DNA from: Heterobilharzia americana
Lineage: Eukaryota > Platyhelminthes > Trematoda > Strigeidida > Schistosomatidae
Length of the DNA: 64,000 bases
Direction: 5' to 3'
Assembly: GCA_944470555.2 (NCBI GenBank)
Contig: OX104132.1
Span: forward strand, 15,013,755 to 15,077,754
Part shown: piece after piece, positions 13,075 through 24,724 of the stretch
How positions within the stretch are numbered: the stretch's first letter is position 1
Layout: each line of letters starts with the position of its first letter
Translations under genes and position numbers: made by a program
Notes under the pieces: model-generated
Databases searched by the model: none
What the model saw: the letters and a program-made list of their open reading frames with translations, nothing else
What the model was told of the DNA's origin: nothing

Positions 13075-13260
13075 TTTGGATATCTACAAAATAATCACTT
13101 TATTGCAGACAATAATTTTTCAGAGTTTGGTATTCTCAGTATCATATTTCAGTAAATGTACTTCTTGTACAATCTTTTCAAATAAAAATAACCGTCGCAA
13201 TTAAATCATATTAATAATAACGGTATGGTAAGCAATACAATACAATGATTAGTTTTTCCT
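13075..13260 (-). mobile_element. Probable CR1-type LINE 3' untranslated fragment
   Basis: The block around taatcactttattgcagaca and the following ggtattctcagtatcatat resembles the 3' trailer of the CR1 copy at about 6437-6505 (taattcactttattccaaac, then ggaattctcagcgtaatat). No coding part accompanies it. This fits a strongly 5'-truncated CR1 insertion, but the match is short. Confidence 0.4.
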
Positions 13261-13269
13261 AGGTTATCG

Positions 13270-13915
13270 TCTAGTTTGTGAGTATATTATTTTACTGTGG
13301 GACGAATAGAAAAACACTTGTAGGTGTAGTTGGTAAATGGGTTATCCAATCACAGCATAAAAATTTGTCGATCCTGTTAACTATCCCTGTAATGTGCTGT
13401 CACTTGTATTATCTTGCCATTTGATTGCACCATCTTTGATTCCACTGCCAGTCATCATTCATCAATAATATCCTTGTAATAGCGGTATGATAAATTGTTG
13501 TGAAGTCAAGAGCCCACTGTTATCTATAAGTAGTATTTCGTTTTTCATTTGTATGATGATAAGTTGAAGATATTTTCATTCAACGTTGTGATGAAATTGT
13601 TTGAGCATAATTAAAAGAGAATTAAAACTGAATATTAAGTTAGAGTAGATTAGCGTAGGAAAAAAAACAGGGTTTGGTAGTATCCAGATAAAGGGAGAGA
13701 TCTCTGAGATTTCACAATCCATTCAGTAGTTCTGGCAGGTGCAGACAGAACTTCAGTATTTTGGTAGAAAATATCTCCACATCATGTGGTATATTTGGTA
13801 CGGTATAAACGGATACAATATTGATATACTGAGTAATTATCCTTTTGACTATTCAAGATAGTCATGGTTTGGCAGACTAGTATTTATACTGGTGTTGATT
13901 GAGGATGAAATGAAA
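13270..13915. other. No recognisable gene
   Basis: AT-rich unique-looking sequence between a LINE trailer and the first tRNA-like SINE. No reading frame or repeat could be supported. Confidence 0.45.
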
Positions 13916-13924
13916 ACTTAGACC

Positions 13925-13995
13925 ACTACTGTATTCGAACCATCGACCACTGGGTTTCCGATCTGATGCTCTACTAACTGGGCTACGGGGTCTGA
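13925..13995 (-). repeat. tRNA-like SINE head (family C)
   Basis: On the minus strand a tRNA-sized segment starts gaccccgtagcccagttag and has an A box (tagcccagttagtagagc) and a B box (ggttcgaatac). The anticodon arm does not fold properly and the acceptor stem has mismatches, so this is a tRNA-derived SINE head and not a tRNA gene. Related copies lie at 14155, 24330, 40005 and 56735. Confidence 0.65.
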
Positions 13996-14154
13996 CTTCT
14001 TACTAGATTTTTATTCCACTTCAATCTCCAAGGGTTTTTCCCTACTACCATGTGAATTCGTGATGCCTTACTACTGCTTGATTGTATTCACACTGGCTGC
14101 CTTATCTGGACTTAGTCACCCTTGGTGATTAGAATGAAATAAAACCTTGGTCAG

Positions 14155-14300
14155 CAGTCGGGCCTCGTACTGCAATTGGTAGAACATCGAGCAGGAAACC
14201 AGGTGGTCGCTGGTTCGAATCCGGCTGAGGTCCAAATTTTCATTTCAAGTTCAGTCACCACCCAGTATAAATAGTGAATAACGTTAAAACTTCAGTTTAT
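14155..14300 (+). repeat. tRNA-like SINE (family C), opposite in orientation to its neighbour
   Basis: The head reads cgggcctcgtactgcaattg and ends in a good B box (tggttcgaatcc). A trailer with caaattttcatttcaa and tcagtcaccacccagtat follows, shared with the copies at 24.4 and 56.8 kb. Together with 13925-13995 it forms a loose inverted pair. RNA polymerase III control would be expected for an active member; activity here is unknown. Confidence 0.65.
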
Positions 14301-14684
14301 TACTTATATTCATGTCAGAGTGACAACTTGAGTTTAAAGATTTGGCTTTTATATTCTTTATAAGTGGTAATCTTTAATTTCAGTGGTGACAGAACTCTGA
14401 ATACGCACGGGAATATTTTGAATCATTCTTGTTGCATGAGTTGGGTATTGGTTCGATTGTGAAGGACTCATTAACTACTTAACCGTTGCTGAATATATTG
14501 ACTGAATGTTTTCTAGGTAACTCACTGTGCTGGTAACCTAACTAACCTTGGTCAGCTACTTTGATTTATGTACTCATAAAGTGGTATTAGTCTAGATTGA
14601 ATTATTCCGTCGAATCAAATTAAATAAACGCTTAAGGTGACAGAGTTGATCACTGAGTGAATGAATGAATATACATTCATTTTG

Positions 14685-14825
14685 GTGACTAACAGTGGAA
14701 TCCACGACTCGTCATCTGGATGTACGTGCACTCCAGTGAGTGACATTGTTCCCATTGAGACTCAAACCGAGTACCCACCACTCCAAACGTTATCCACTAG
14801 ATCACCTATTTTCAGCGAGATGGAT
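14685..14825 (-). repeat. Hammerhead SINE (Sm-alpha-like), catalytic core deleted
   Basis: The minus strand holds the tRNA-like B-box region (around 14755-14815) and then the hammerhead arm. The segment reads ccagatgacgagtc directly followed by gtggattcc. The part that should lie between, namely stem II, the GAA strand and stem III, is absent. The first core base is also changed (C3 to A). It cannot self-cleave. Confidence 0.7.
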
Positions 14826-14839
14826 GTAACGTCGTGAAT

Positions 14840-15275
14840 GTCCGGTAGTATCGAGGCATCTGAATAGAAGTCCATCTGCCAACAGAGATCGGGCGATCCG
14901 GTACTGTATAGCAACGGGATATTACAAGCATCAAAACAACAAATGATACCTGTTACACAAGAGGTGGCTATTATACCTTAGTGGTCTGGTTGATAGCGCT
15001 CTGGTGTTTGAAGCCGTGGGTACTGAGTTTGGACCTCAGTGGGAATAACATAACTTACTGGTGTCCAGGTATATCCAGCTGACCAGTCCAAAATAGGACG
15101 AAAGGCGCATCCTGGATTCCTCTGCTGGTCATCAAGATGAATATGACATCAAAAATATCCAGCATTATCGAGGAATCCACATAAGAGCCCATCTGACAAC
15201 AGTGATCGAGGAATTCGGTCCTGTATAGCAACGGGAAGTTACAAATATCATAACAATGGGTTAATATACAATTTT
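14840..15275 (+). repeat. Hammerhead SINE (Sm-alpha-like), tandem unit with repeated tail
   Basis: The order is tail (14845-14935), linker (acctgttacacaagaggtgg), tRNA-like A/B-box head (about 14980-15035), hammerhead (15071-15118) and a second tail (15170-15275). The tail-linker-head order shows that it derives from a tandem array. One period is about 330 bp, close to the published Sm-alpha unit. In the ribozyme, the CUGANGA strand reads CUGACCA, so the essential G8 is C. The GAA strand is intact and the cleavage triplet is AUC. It is probably catalytically dead. Confidence 0.75.
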
Positions 15276-15854
15276 GAATACTACAGCAATAAAGACCTTA
15301 CCAAGAGTCATATAAAAAGTGTCTGATGGTTTCAGTGCATGTTTCGGAACACATCAGACATTATGAAGATCTGGATAGTTGTGTCTCGATTAATACTAGA
15401 ATTAATATTACTCCTTTTCTGAAACGCTTCTGTGGAATTCGGAAGACTTTTTCTAGGAAGACTTTTGAGTAGTTAATTATGTTTCTTACATGTGAGTCCT
15501 TCACTTCTCTCCATAGATCCTTTTGATCCACTTTGGGGAGGAAGTCAGAGTAAGATTGTTCAAATATTTAGCATGATCTGATCTATCTGATATCCTATTG
15601 GTTAATCATAAGTCTGGATGTCTATCATCGCTTCTTGAACTTCCAATAGTCTGTTCCTTTGAATAATCTAAACAAGACAAGAACAGCCAGGTTTGCAGAA
15701 TAAGATATAAACATTTTATTTTACAATTTTTTATCATTTGAAAACAGTTTAGAGTTGCAATAAATATTAAAACTAATCAGTGTGCTCCAAATTTCGAAGT
15801 TGAAAACGATATACGTGAAACATTGGAATAATTGAAAAAGAGGAAAGTGAATTT

Positions 15855-16015
15855 TGAGGGAGTTGTGTGGATTTGGGAATATTCCGTTCCCTGGCGGGGT
15901 CGTAGGTGCACACTGCTGAGTCCTATGCTAGGATGAAACACCTGTCCAGTGCTCCCAGGTTTCCTTTGTTCCTCCAACTAATGTTAGTCTGCGATGAATG
16001 ACAACTTGAAAGAGG
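15855..16015 (+). repeat. tRNA-like SINE (family B), fragment
   Basis: It shares with the other family B copies the blocks ccctggcggggtcgt, actgctgagtccta, cctgtccagtgctcccaggt and tgatgttagtctgcgatgaat-like sequence. It lacks most of the tRNA-like head. The leading gagggagttgtgtggattt block is also found, reversed, at about 30970-31000. Confidence 0.6.
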
Positions 16016-16269
16016 AAAGTATCAGATACAGAAATGGTATCATAATTTGTTACTTCACCTCTTGATGAAACTTTACCATAAGTTATCAGTAGTTTGAATT
16101 GTTTCCTTTGCTTGAAAGTAAGCTTAGACAACTACTGTTTTCTTGAACAAATTATGTCTGAATTCACACCAGTAACTAAACTGTACGAACAAACTGACGA
16201 AGTGACCATTGTCACATCATTAGACTTCATCTCAGTTGCCATCTGCACAGATAATGTCGAAAAATCAAA

Positions 16270-16425
16270 CTAGAACACCAGAAGTTTTCTATTGATGATG
16301 GATACTGGCTAGCAGTGGAATCCAGAACGTGCGTTTCGTCCCATTTGAGACCCGTCAGCTGGACATACAAGCTGTAACATCGAAGACTATACTGTACCCA
16401 TTCTGCGGGGAGTGAGAACACTGAT
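16270..16425 (-). repeat. Hammerhead SINE (Sm-alpha-like), minus-strand copy
   Basis: The minus strand carries a hammerhead at about 16312-16372. The first core strand reads CUGACGG, so A9 is G. The GAA strand is intact, the cleavage triplet is GUU, and stem I (GUCCAG with CUGGAU) is well paired apart from one end. The single A9 change is expected to abolish or strongly reduce cleavage. The tRNA-like head next to it is poorly preserved. Confidence 0.7.
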
Positions 16426-16427
16426 TC

Positions 16428-16690
16428 GGTGGACTAGTGGATAACTCTCTGATGTTTGGAACAGTCGATCCTGGGAACAACATCACTCACTGGAGCGTAG
16501 GCACATCCAGACGATGAATCCTGAATAGGGCAAAACACGCGTCATGGTTTTCGCTGGTAGCCACTAACCATCATTATATTAAACTTCAAAATACTAGAAA
16601 AATATTCAGGTATCCACATAGGAGCTCATTTTGCCGTTAGCGACCGATCAGTTCGGTCCAATGACTGACTGAGATTCCCAAGCTATAGCA
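16428..16690 (+). repeat. Hammerhead SINE (Sm-alpha-like), plus-strand copy
   Basis: The tRNA-like A box (gtggactagtggataactc) is well kept and the B box is weak. The hammerhead at about 16503-16548 is badly decayed: C3 and U4 are both changed (agacgatga) and G12 is A (gggcaaaac). The tail is recognisable at about 16612-16690. It forms a close inverted pair with the copy just to its left. Confidence 0.7.
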
Positions 16691-16899
16691 CCAAATAGTT
16701 GATGAAATATAGGTGAAACTATTCTTCATCCAACTTTCATTCAATAGGCAAAGAGGTTTCGGAAGGAATGAGACAAGAAATAGAGGGTCGTTGAAAAAAC
16801 ACTTTCCTGTAACTTGATTGTTCTCAGTACACAGTGGTATCTAATTATTAATCCATGCTAAAGTAGATCGATAGCCTTTTAACTTTTCTTACAGTTGTA

Positions 16900-17370
16900 T
16901 TTACAAATTGGCATGTTCTTGTTGAATTAAGTATATCAGAAGGATTGAATATAGGGAACTTCTGCAGAATTTTTCGGCTTGGTTTGTTTCATCAGATTTG
17001 GTGAGCATTTCAAACCTATTCCATCCGTCTCCATGGGGATGAATAAAACTCCCGTGAAATTCCGGCTTTATAGAAGAATTTATTTCAAGGAACATTTTAC
17101 AGTTTAGCTAGGAAAATGTCTATTAATATGAGGTCCAGTGGCGCGTCCATTGTGACTCCATTTACTTGTTTGTGGAATTCTTTACTAAATTTGAGACTGC
17201 CATTCATGATATATTTAAGCAGTAATTCTTTAGGGAGGTTCACTGGAATTCCTGTAGTTAGTTCTCTGTCCTTCACCTGTTCACATATACAGCTAACTGT
17301 TCCTATTAATGGGATGTTTTTAATTAGAGATGCTAAGTCCAACGATAGCGTGGTTTGATTTTTCATGCTG
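16900..17370 (-). mobile_element. Penelope-like element RT fragment, decayed
   Basis: The minus strand has a Penelope-type RT block: LDLASLIKNIPLIGTV (active elements have a DVVSLFTNIP-like motif), then ELTTGIPVNLPKELLLKY, then VNGVTMDAPLDLILIDIF in place of the usual DGVAMGSPLGP block. Weakly similar sequence continues downstream to about 16900. Upstream minus-strand sequence to about 17720 may also belong. The changed catalytic region and several stops mark it as dead. Confidence 0.65.
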
Positions 17371-17999
17371 ACCTATTTTATCTTTGAACTCAAATACATC
17401 TTCCACATTATGCAAGACTATCGGTTTATGTAACGGACTTTTAAATAGATACCAGACACTTTACTATGGCAGGGTAAGATGAATTTCGCCTACCAACATT
17501 CAGCCTTAATGATAACCTTGTTTAAGTGTTTTCGACAGTTTAAATGGTTTTGGTATGTATATACATATAAGCTTCATCGCATCGTAGAAGATTTAGGGGA
17601 CTACCTGTCGCTCTTCCAGTTTCTCTAAAGATTAGATCCATTTGTCTCTACCATAAGTTTTTGCCAATCGCTTTGAACAGACTGAATTATGTGTACAAAA
17701 GAAACATGTACAGCCAGCTTTAGAGTCGACAGATTGGTCGAATCGTCGAATTCTTTAGCACTCTATTGCGCCACTTGGTTGAGTCGTCAACTTCCTAACC
17801 CCTGTACATGATCCTTAACCTCTTCCTTGTAGTCTCTAGTATATCGAAACACCATTTTTCTCTCCGTGTATTTGTACATCTTGACCGTTTGTTTTCCACT
17901 AGACTATCAGTGTTAGTGCCTTTTTACATTCACAGACAATCGCCATTCATTGTTTCATTTCGTCTTCATCTATTCTACTTCGCTTGGAGCACTAGATAA

Positions 18000-18300
18000 A
18001 TGTTTTGTCTTAGTACGGGACTCCTCATCAGTACGCAAGGATGACCCTGCTTCGTCAGTGATCGAACTCATAACCTTCAGTTTTCGCAGTAAATGCGTTA
18101 ACCAATCAGTTATATCATCGGAATTTAATGGTCCATAGTTTTCTAATTCTATCAGTCCATGATATAGCATAACTATCCCTAAAGTCTTTGGTTGGCATCT
18201 GCTTACCTCCCGGCTAGGTGAGCCCACAGATCAAGGCTGTCATTAGAACTTCAGGATATCCATTTTGAAGTATATCACTAATCAGCCCTATAAAGTAATG
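18000..18300 (-). repeat. tRNA-like SINE (family B)
   Basis: The plus-strand text shows the reversed family B layout: gggactcctcatcagtacgc, then gatcgaactcataaccttca (the reversed B box), then aatgcgttaaccaatcagt (the reversed A box), and a trailing block with gagcccacagatcaaggct. Read on the minus strand this is a tRNA-like head followed by the family-specific body. It is old, with many substitutions. Confidence 0.6.
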
Positions 18301-19380
18301 CATTTTTGATATAGATAAAGACTTTAATTTCGGGGTGGGATTCGGAAGAGAATTTTCAAACTAGTTCATATTGGTGATTACAAACCAGTCAATAGAATAT
18401 TCTTTGACTGGGTTTGACGCTTATCATTGCTTGTTCACCTATCATATATGCCTATTTGAGGATAGTTCATGAACTCAATGCAGAATGAATTTGTGGTGTT
18501 TCGGACCATTAGGATTTGACAGCAGAAATGTTCTAACGACAGTTGAGTTTCAATTACCACTGAAATCATATGTTCAATAGTCCTGCCAATTTATATTTAA
18601 GTGAATTCATAATCGTGTCATGACTCTTTAGGAATGGACTAATAACTTTTGGATTTTTCTGAATAATGAAGAATTTATCTGATAAAACTAAAGGAGTCAT
18701 TAAGCACATGATTATTGAAACATTCCTAAGTGTATCAGTGTTATAGATGATTAATCAAGTCTTTTAAGTGATTACCGTCTTGTTTAGATGTACTAAAAAG
18801 GTTAGAAACGTACACGGAAATACATGAATGTGTCTACGATGTTTTGTAATGAAGGTAAAACTAGTTTTCTTTTTTTTAAAAAAAAGGTAAATATGAATTA
18901 TAACAAAGTTGTAGTGTAAAACAAGAGTTACTTTTGACTAAAAGATCCTGTTTTATATTAGTAAAGAATTGTATTTTTACTTTAAGACCTGGAAAACGCG
19001 AGTTTTGCACCTTTTATGTTGGTAATAATTTTTCTTGTGGATATATAACAATCAAATGAAATACTGTTTTTTTTATACTGATGTGGAATCCATTTGTAAA
19101 ATCCCTGGCTAGCGAATAACACCAATAGGAAGGTTGTATTATTATGCATAATGACGTCACTGCTACTGTAGGTATTCTTAAGGAACCCTGCCATTAATAT
19201 GATATTGATGTAGTGAAAGCAGCGAAACGGGAAAAGCTAACGTATAGACCTTGAAATGAAATTGCTCCTGACTTCAGAAATACACGAACCCTTATTTGAG
19301 ACAGGAAGAAAGTCATGGATTATAAACCTATTCTGTTTGTTGGTGACTTTGTGAGCACATCTCTGTACATGGCTACACTG
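18301..19380. other. No recognisable gene
   Basis: AT-rich sequence with no supported gene. A minus-strand open stretch at 18982-19194 has no recognisable domain. Confidence 0.45.
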
Positions 19381-19384
19381 TCGT

Positions 19385-20160
19385 ATGGATTCGGCAACAG
19401 AGGAGGTGAAGATACCCAACAAACAATCGCATCAACAACAAGCACCAATCACCATCAAAGGGAGAAACCTAAACGAAGTGGTCTTTTTCACCTACCTAGG
19501 CAGGCAGCACAGTTTCAACTACAGGTGGCACACAGACGAGGATGTCAAAATCAGGATCGGAGAACCAAGACAGACTTCCATTGAACTGATATCAGTGTAG
19601 AGATCTACTGCACTCACCACAAAGCGTGAACAACATCCGGATTTTCAACACCAATTCACTCAAATCAGTGCTTCTATGTGATGGTTCAGAAACGTGGTGT
19701 GTTACGAATAGCGCTTCCAACGAACTACAGACATGAACAGCTGTGGCCTACGCTCACTCGATACTGAAGATCAGATGGCCAGAAAGAATAGGCAACAAGG
19801 AACTCTGGCTGTCTGGCTGGCAACGAACCAACCAAGAATCTATAACCCAACAAATATGCACTGAAAGATAGTGGGGATGGATTGGATTGGGAATACACTG
19901 AGAAGGCCAACCGGAGACATCACGTGTCATGCCAGGCCCTCTAGTGGAACCGAGATGGGAAACAGCGAGTTGGCAGTCTGAGACAAGGTTGACATGGAGG
20001 AGATCGTGTAAGGAAGAAATGCAAGGTTGTGGGCAGTTGTGGAGCCAGGTTAAAAGAGGAGACTGTAGAGAATAAAGTGCAATGGATACGTGCTACTTAA
20101 GCCCTACATTCCAGTAGGAACCCAAGGGGAAAGTAATAAAATAATAATATTAAGGGCTTG
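19385..20160 (+). mobile_element. RTE-clade LINE 3' fragment
   Basis: The plus strand matches the C-terminal part of the RTE element, with GRNLNEVVFFTYLGRQHSF-like sequence, then DEDVKIRIGEPRQTS, and further on the block reversed at 19725-19910 in other copies. The 3' end contains taggaacccaaggggaaa followed by an AATAATAAT-type tail at about 20135-20152, typical of RTE. It is 5'-truncated at about 19385, with stops and frameshifts. The CCAG site that is expanded at 36 and 44 kb has only about three imperfect units here (19806-19823). Confidence 0.82.
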
Positions 20161-21780
20161 AAGAAATAGTCTACTTAGACAAGTGCCAGCTATTTCACTT
20201 TGAGGGTTCAAAGAATAGTCTAACTCTTATACAAGTCAATGACAATGGAACTCTCGAAGCCTACTCAATCAAAGGTGCTGAATTATTTCTTTGATTGCCT
20301 AATTTCCCCATGGATCGCATTATCTCAACATAGATTTTCAGTTCTATGATTTTACTCAGTTTCTGAATATTGGTTGAAACTGTGGTTTATTTTTATGACT
20401 TTGAAACAGATTTCCTCCGTCGTATTATCTGGTTTCTAGCTATTCTAAAATTGAAACGCGATATAATAAACTTTCTATTTTCGATGCCTGCACCTTGATA
20501 CAGATCTTGAAACCAGCATTCTCCGCCAGACTGTCAACAGATCTCCCGATCTATGTATGCTGTATGCCTCAAATCTGCTAACAAGATGATAGCCGGGTTT
20601 TTTCCTCCATGAACCAGAAAAAAATATTCTCATATCCTTTGGTGTTGGTCTTCGGTATAGATAATGTCATGATATATCTCTACGGATAGGAGCTTCAAAG
20701 CAACTAAGCATAATTAGTAACATCATTTAGGAGCCCATCTACCAACAGAAGTCAAGCAGTTTAACACATTATTTTGACGCAAAATCAATAAACGGAAAAT
20801 CTGTTTATTCGTCATTTGGCCTGATTTAATGTATTTCTTTTTGATTCCATATGTTTAGTCCTACATCTATCACTAGGGTTGAACTCTGGTGCGTTGGAGT
20901 TGACATAGTAACTTATGTGTCTATCGTATTGTGCTTTAATCCCATCCCGTTTGGGAAAATGTATGATTTCATTTGATGCATTATACAACCTCCAACGACT
21001 TATTTAGCTGACTGATTTTGAATTCTGATCTCGTTATTTGAGATTCGTTAGTGCTATTCATAAATGATGGAGAGTCATTCACATCCGATTACCTAATTAG
21101 TCAGATGTTCATCTAAGACAGCAAGTGATACACTTTTGAGCATCTGACAGGACATAACGTACTCTGAGATTCCAGTAAACCTTGCTGATAAGTGTGTGAA
21201 GTCACGAGGCTTAGTTAAACGCAGAGATTCGTACCGATTATTTTTCAATTGCTAACACAAAACGATGTCGTAATAACCGGTCTTCTCAGCTGAATTCGAC
21301 CAAGACTTCAAATCTGAGAACTCTATTGGTGAATGTCTAGTACCTGACTAGGGCAAAGGTGACAAGTATTACTGTTTAGGTGGTCTTTCTCTCTCTTTGT
21401 TTTCATACTCATAAACCTGGTAGATCTGCGTAATCTTTCTCACCATATTCAACTACTTTTCATGGGTTTTGTTATTCAGTTTACAGTTTAGATCAGACAG
21501 TTGTTGACAACGAACTTCTAACTATTCACAAGGTATATTTACAAGATAAGTTATTTTAAATCGCTACTGGAAATAGACTTTTTCCCTATCACCGCTCAGT
21601 AACTTGATTTATGGAGTGAATACCTATGGGATTTAAACCATCTTTGGAGTGAAGGTCAGAATAGGATCATTCATACAACCATTCATTCGACTGGAACAAT
21701 CGACAGCTTCAGCTTTTTTTATGAGATAGAATTTTAATGACATAAAACATGATAAAAACCAGTAGGTGAATTGAGATAAC
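20161..21780. other. Mostly unassigned, with one hammerhead-SINE tail fragment
   Basis: The block taggagcccatctaccaaca with following sequence at about 20715-20790 is the tail of the hammerhead SINE family, without head or ribozyme. The rest is AT-rich with no gene I can support. Confidence 0.45.
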
Positions 21781-21784
21781 TGTA

Positions 21785-22150
21785 AAAGGCGTTTAGTAGT
21801 ATATTACACTACATTGTTATCCTTGAAGTGACCAAGTGAATAACAGTAAAGGCGTGAACGATGATGACACAATGGGACATGGACTGGACGCGAATTGCGA
21901 CTGTTCTCCCTCGAAACCTTATACTTCACTCAGCAACGAAAATCAGAAAACACAGGCTCTCCTGTGAATATAACGAAAACACTTTATCCGAAAAAATCAA
22001 TGATTTATATACAGTTTTCATGATCATATAAAACATCTAGGTTGAAAGTTAAATAGCTTGTTCTTATTGGTCGACTGTAAGATAAGATTATCCAATCAGG
22101 TTTTTCTTGACCATACAGTGATATGAAATGCAGAAACTTCTTCGTTATCA
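21785..22150. other. Possible solo LTR or other unclassified repeat
   Basis: The segment has an LTR-like feel: a TGT-type start near 21797, a TATA-like atttatatacag at about 22004 and a CCAAT-like motif (ccaatcag) near 22091. I found no second copy in the window and no flanking target-site duplication, so this stays a guess. Confidence 0.15.
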
Positions 22151-23745
22151 GCTGATGACTGAAAATGTTGGTTTCCGCTTAGGTCGCTTCCTGTTAATCC
22201 TGAAGATGAAACTCACTGAGTCTTACATCTGCATTCTTATGCACACTGTTCTAAAGATGTTTAATGGGGGTTAGTTAGTAGATTTCAGTACCAGTTTTTC
22301 ATATCTTTCATTAAGTATATACTAATCTAAGTGATTTTTATCAATAATATTCATCGGATTTGAACGTTTCTAGGGTAACACTTGACCAGATCTTTTTAAC
22401 AGGCTTGAGGATTGAATTGAAATGAATCATTGTTTTGATTTAACGTATTTCACGAATTTGTTATTACTGAAACCATTAAATAAAGTCAGATTAAATTCTC
22501 CATTATATTGAATTGTAAGTTTTCATTATCGATCAGAATTTTCTAGAGTAGCTATACTACAAAAGTTTTTAAAATTACAAGTTGGAGTTAGGAGTTAGTA
22601 GCTATATCTGAAGGAGATTCTTTATCACGTCAGGATTGATATTTTCAGCCTCAAGGTGGCAGTCTTCATGTTCTGTCAACTGTAAGACCAGACCTAACAA
22701 CTAACTAAATGGCCTATATATTTCATTACAATAAACTCTAAATAGGTGTGTATTCGAAAAGGTGAAATTTATCCTGATCTTAGAGTGGTGTTAGAGATCC
22801 ATACAAATTGTCATTCAACGAGAGTTAGGTGTATTTGCTGACATGAGGAGAATTAGATCACCACTGGTGTTCAAATACATATAATTCATTCAGTGTTAGC
22901 CTAGAGTGTTGGTACTATGAATATATGGATTACATTTGGCTTAAATGACAACAAATTCCACTCTGGTAATCATCAAACTTTTGAGGTCACCAGTTAAATG
23001 CTCTCTATAGCAAAATAATCATTGTGTGAGTTTGAAATAACAAAAGGAGCTTTCAGAATAAACAGAAAGTATCGTTGCAGTACTCAGTGAATTGAGTTTA
23101 AGAATACAAACTCAAGTGTCAACTACCAAATTTGTTATGCTTGTTTGTAGCCCATGAGTGCCAGACCAATGAACAACACCAAGTTTCTTATAGGATTGAG
23201 ATAGAATATTTGTACAATCGTATCAATAAAGCGATATACACTGATTAGCTGACCGGAGGATAATGAATGAGCAGCACAACGTAACACAACAACTTACCAA
23301 ACAGAAAGAATGCTTGACCATATGCCTTCAGCAAAACAACCCACTCAAAGCTAGGAAGGTTAACAACAGTGTCAAATACTTTTGAACTATGGACCATCAA
23401 TCTTAGAGATTTATTTCCCTCTACAAATGAACTTTGGATTCACTCGGCGTACAGAGACAAACAGCTTAAATCACTCTAGTTCTTGCCAGTAACTTCAGTG
23501 GACTGATGATGTGTGGCTGGATGAGTGTTAGAAAGCTACAGTTTGAGGATAGAACAAAACAGATTGATGAAATTCAGTTGTTAAGCTCTGCCATCACTTA
23601 CCCAAGCCGTTAAGAATGCATTGTAAATGAGACCATCTAATGATTCATGTAGTCTGCATGAATGACCATAATGCTTTTGAAGAAGAACAACCAAGACATT
23701 ATATGCAGTTATTTCTCTGTGTGAACAGAAACATCAAGTTATAAT
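22151..23745. other. No recognisable gene
   Basis: AT-rich sequence with dense stops in all frames. No repeat family present elsewhere in the window was recognised. Confidence 0.45.
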
Positions 23746-23749
23746 TGAA

Positions 23750-24065
23750 TTGCTGGTGGCTAAAAGTGGAATCCAGGAAGCGAAATTTCCCCAGTTGAGC
23801 GCAACGCCACCCCAATCAGTGATGGTGTACACACCAAGTTTCAAATTTTAAATCATCTCTAAAAAACACCAAAAGGTTATCCACTTGGCTAGCGAGGGTT
23901 ATTCGGGACGAAATGCAAGTCCTGGATTCGAACCCCAGCCACATCAAAGTAAAATATAAGAATGATTAGGTAGGTAATATTCAGGCATCCGCATAGAAGC
24001 CTATATGTCAACAGAGGTCTATCAATAAGATCCAGTACAACTACGGGAAGTTACAACCATCGACG
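23750..24065 (+). repeat. Decayed hammerhead SINE remnants
   Basis: A reversed hammerhead arm (tggaatccaggaagcg) lies at 23765-23805. It is followed by plus-strand head-like sequence containing cctggattcgaacccc, and by a recognisable tail (gcatccgcatagaagcc to cgggaagttacaacc, 23977-24060). The catalytic core is not preserved. This looks like an old rearranged pair similar to the better pairs at 28.3-28.9 and 43.3-43.8 kb. Confidence 0.5.
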
Positions 24066-24329
24066 AATAAAAGTATTAGGTGTTGTAAACTGTGAAATGT
24101 TAGTTGTTTGGTCTTCTTGAGAACCAACAATAAAATAGTTAAGTTCACTTGTGATCAAGATTTTACACAATTAGATGAGTATAATATTCATGGGAACAGA
24201 ATATCAACAACCATATACACTGTGTACAAACTGGGAGCAATCTAAAACTGATCAGCTAACAGAGTTGACCAGTATTCATAAAGCCAGAAACGAAGTACTC
24301 ATAAGATTTTAACTATTTAAATAGCCTTG

Positions 24330-24460
24330 GTTTAGCAGACTTGTATTGATTGAAAGCTCAGTTTGTAGAGGAGTGGATAGTAAACTCGGTGATAGTTGGT
24401 TGGAATCCTGCCATGGCCCAAATTTTCATTTCAACTTAAATTACCACCATAGTTACTTCA
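24330..24460 (+). repeat. tRNA-like SINE (family C)
   Basis: It shares the family C arrangement, with ttggttggaatcctgccatg as the B-box region followed by the gcccaaattttcatttcaac trailer. The A box is poorly kept. Confidence 0.55.
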
Positions 24461-24559
24461 GTGATAGCAGTACATACTTATAATGAAGTTATATAAGAAT
24501 CTGATGCAGAATGAGATATATTGAATTTTTGTAAACTCATATATCAGCAGTGAAAGTTA

Positions 24560-24720
24560 CACTAATTAGTGCATAACGCTATGATATTTGAAGCGAAGGG
24601 TGGTTAGTTCGAGTTACTTTGGGAACAATAACACTAAGTACATCAAGCTGACGAGTCCTAAACGCGACAAAACCCACCTCTTAAATTTCTCTGCTAACCT
24701 CTATTCATCTTTAATTCATC
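24560..24720 (+). repeat. Hammerhead SINE (Sm-alpha-like)
   Basis: The tRNA-like head (cataacgctatgatatttga, then gttcgagtta as B box) is followed by a hammerhead at about 24641-24690. CUGACGA is intact, but the GAA strand reads AAA (gcgacaaaaccc), so G12 is A. The cleavage-site arm is lost. It is inactive. Confidence 0.6.
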
Positions 24721-24724
24721 AACA

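Noticed and set aside
13925..13995. Minus-strand tRNA gene
   Set aside because: A and B boxes are good, but the anticodon arm does not fold and the acceptor stem has mismatches; related trailers elsewhere show it is a SINE head.
21785..22150. Solo LTR
   Set aside because: No duplicate, no target-site duplication and no clear termini; kept only as a low-confidence note.
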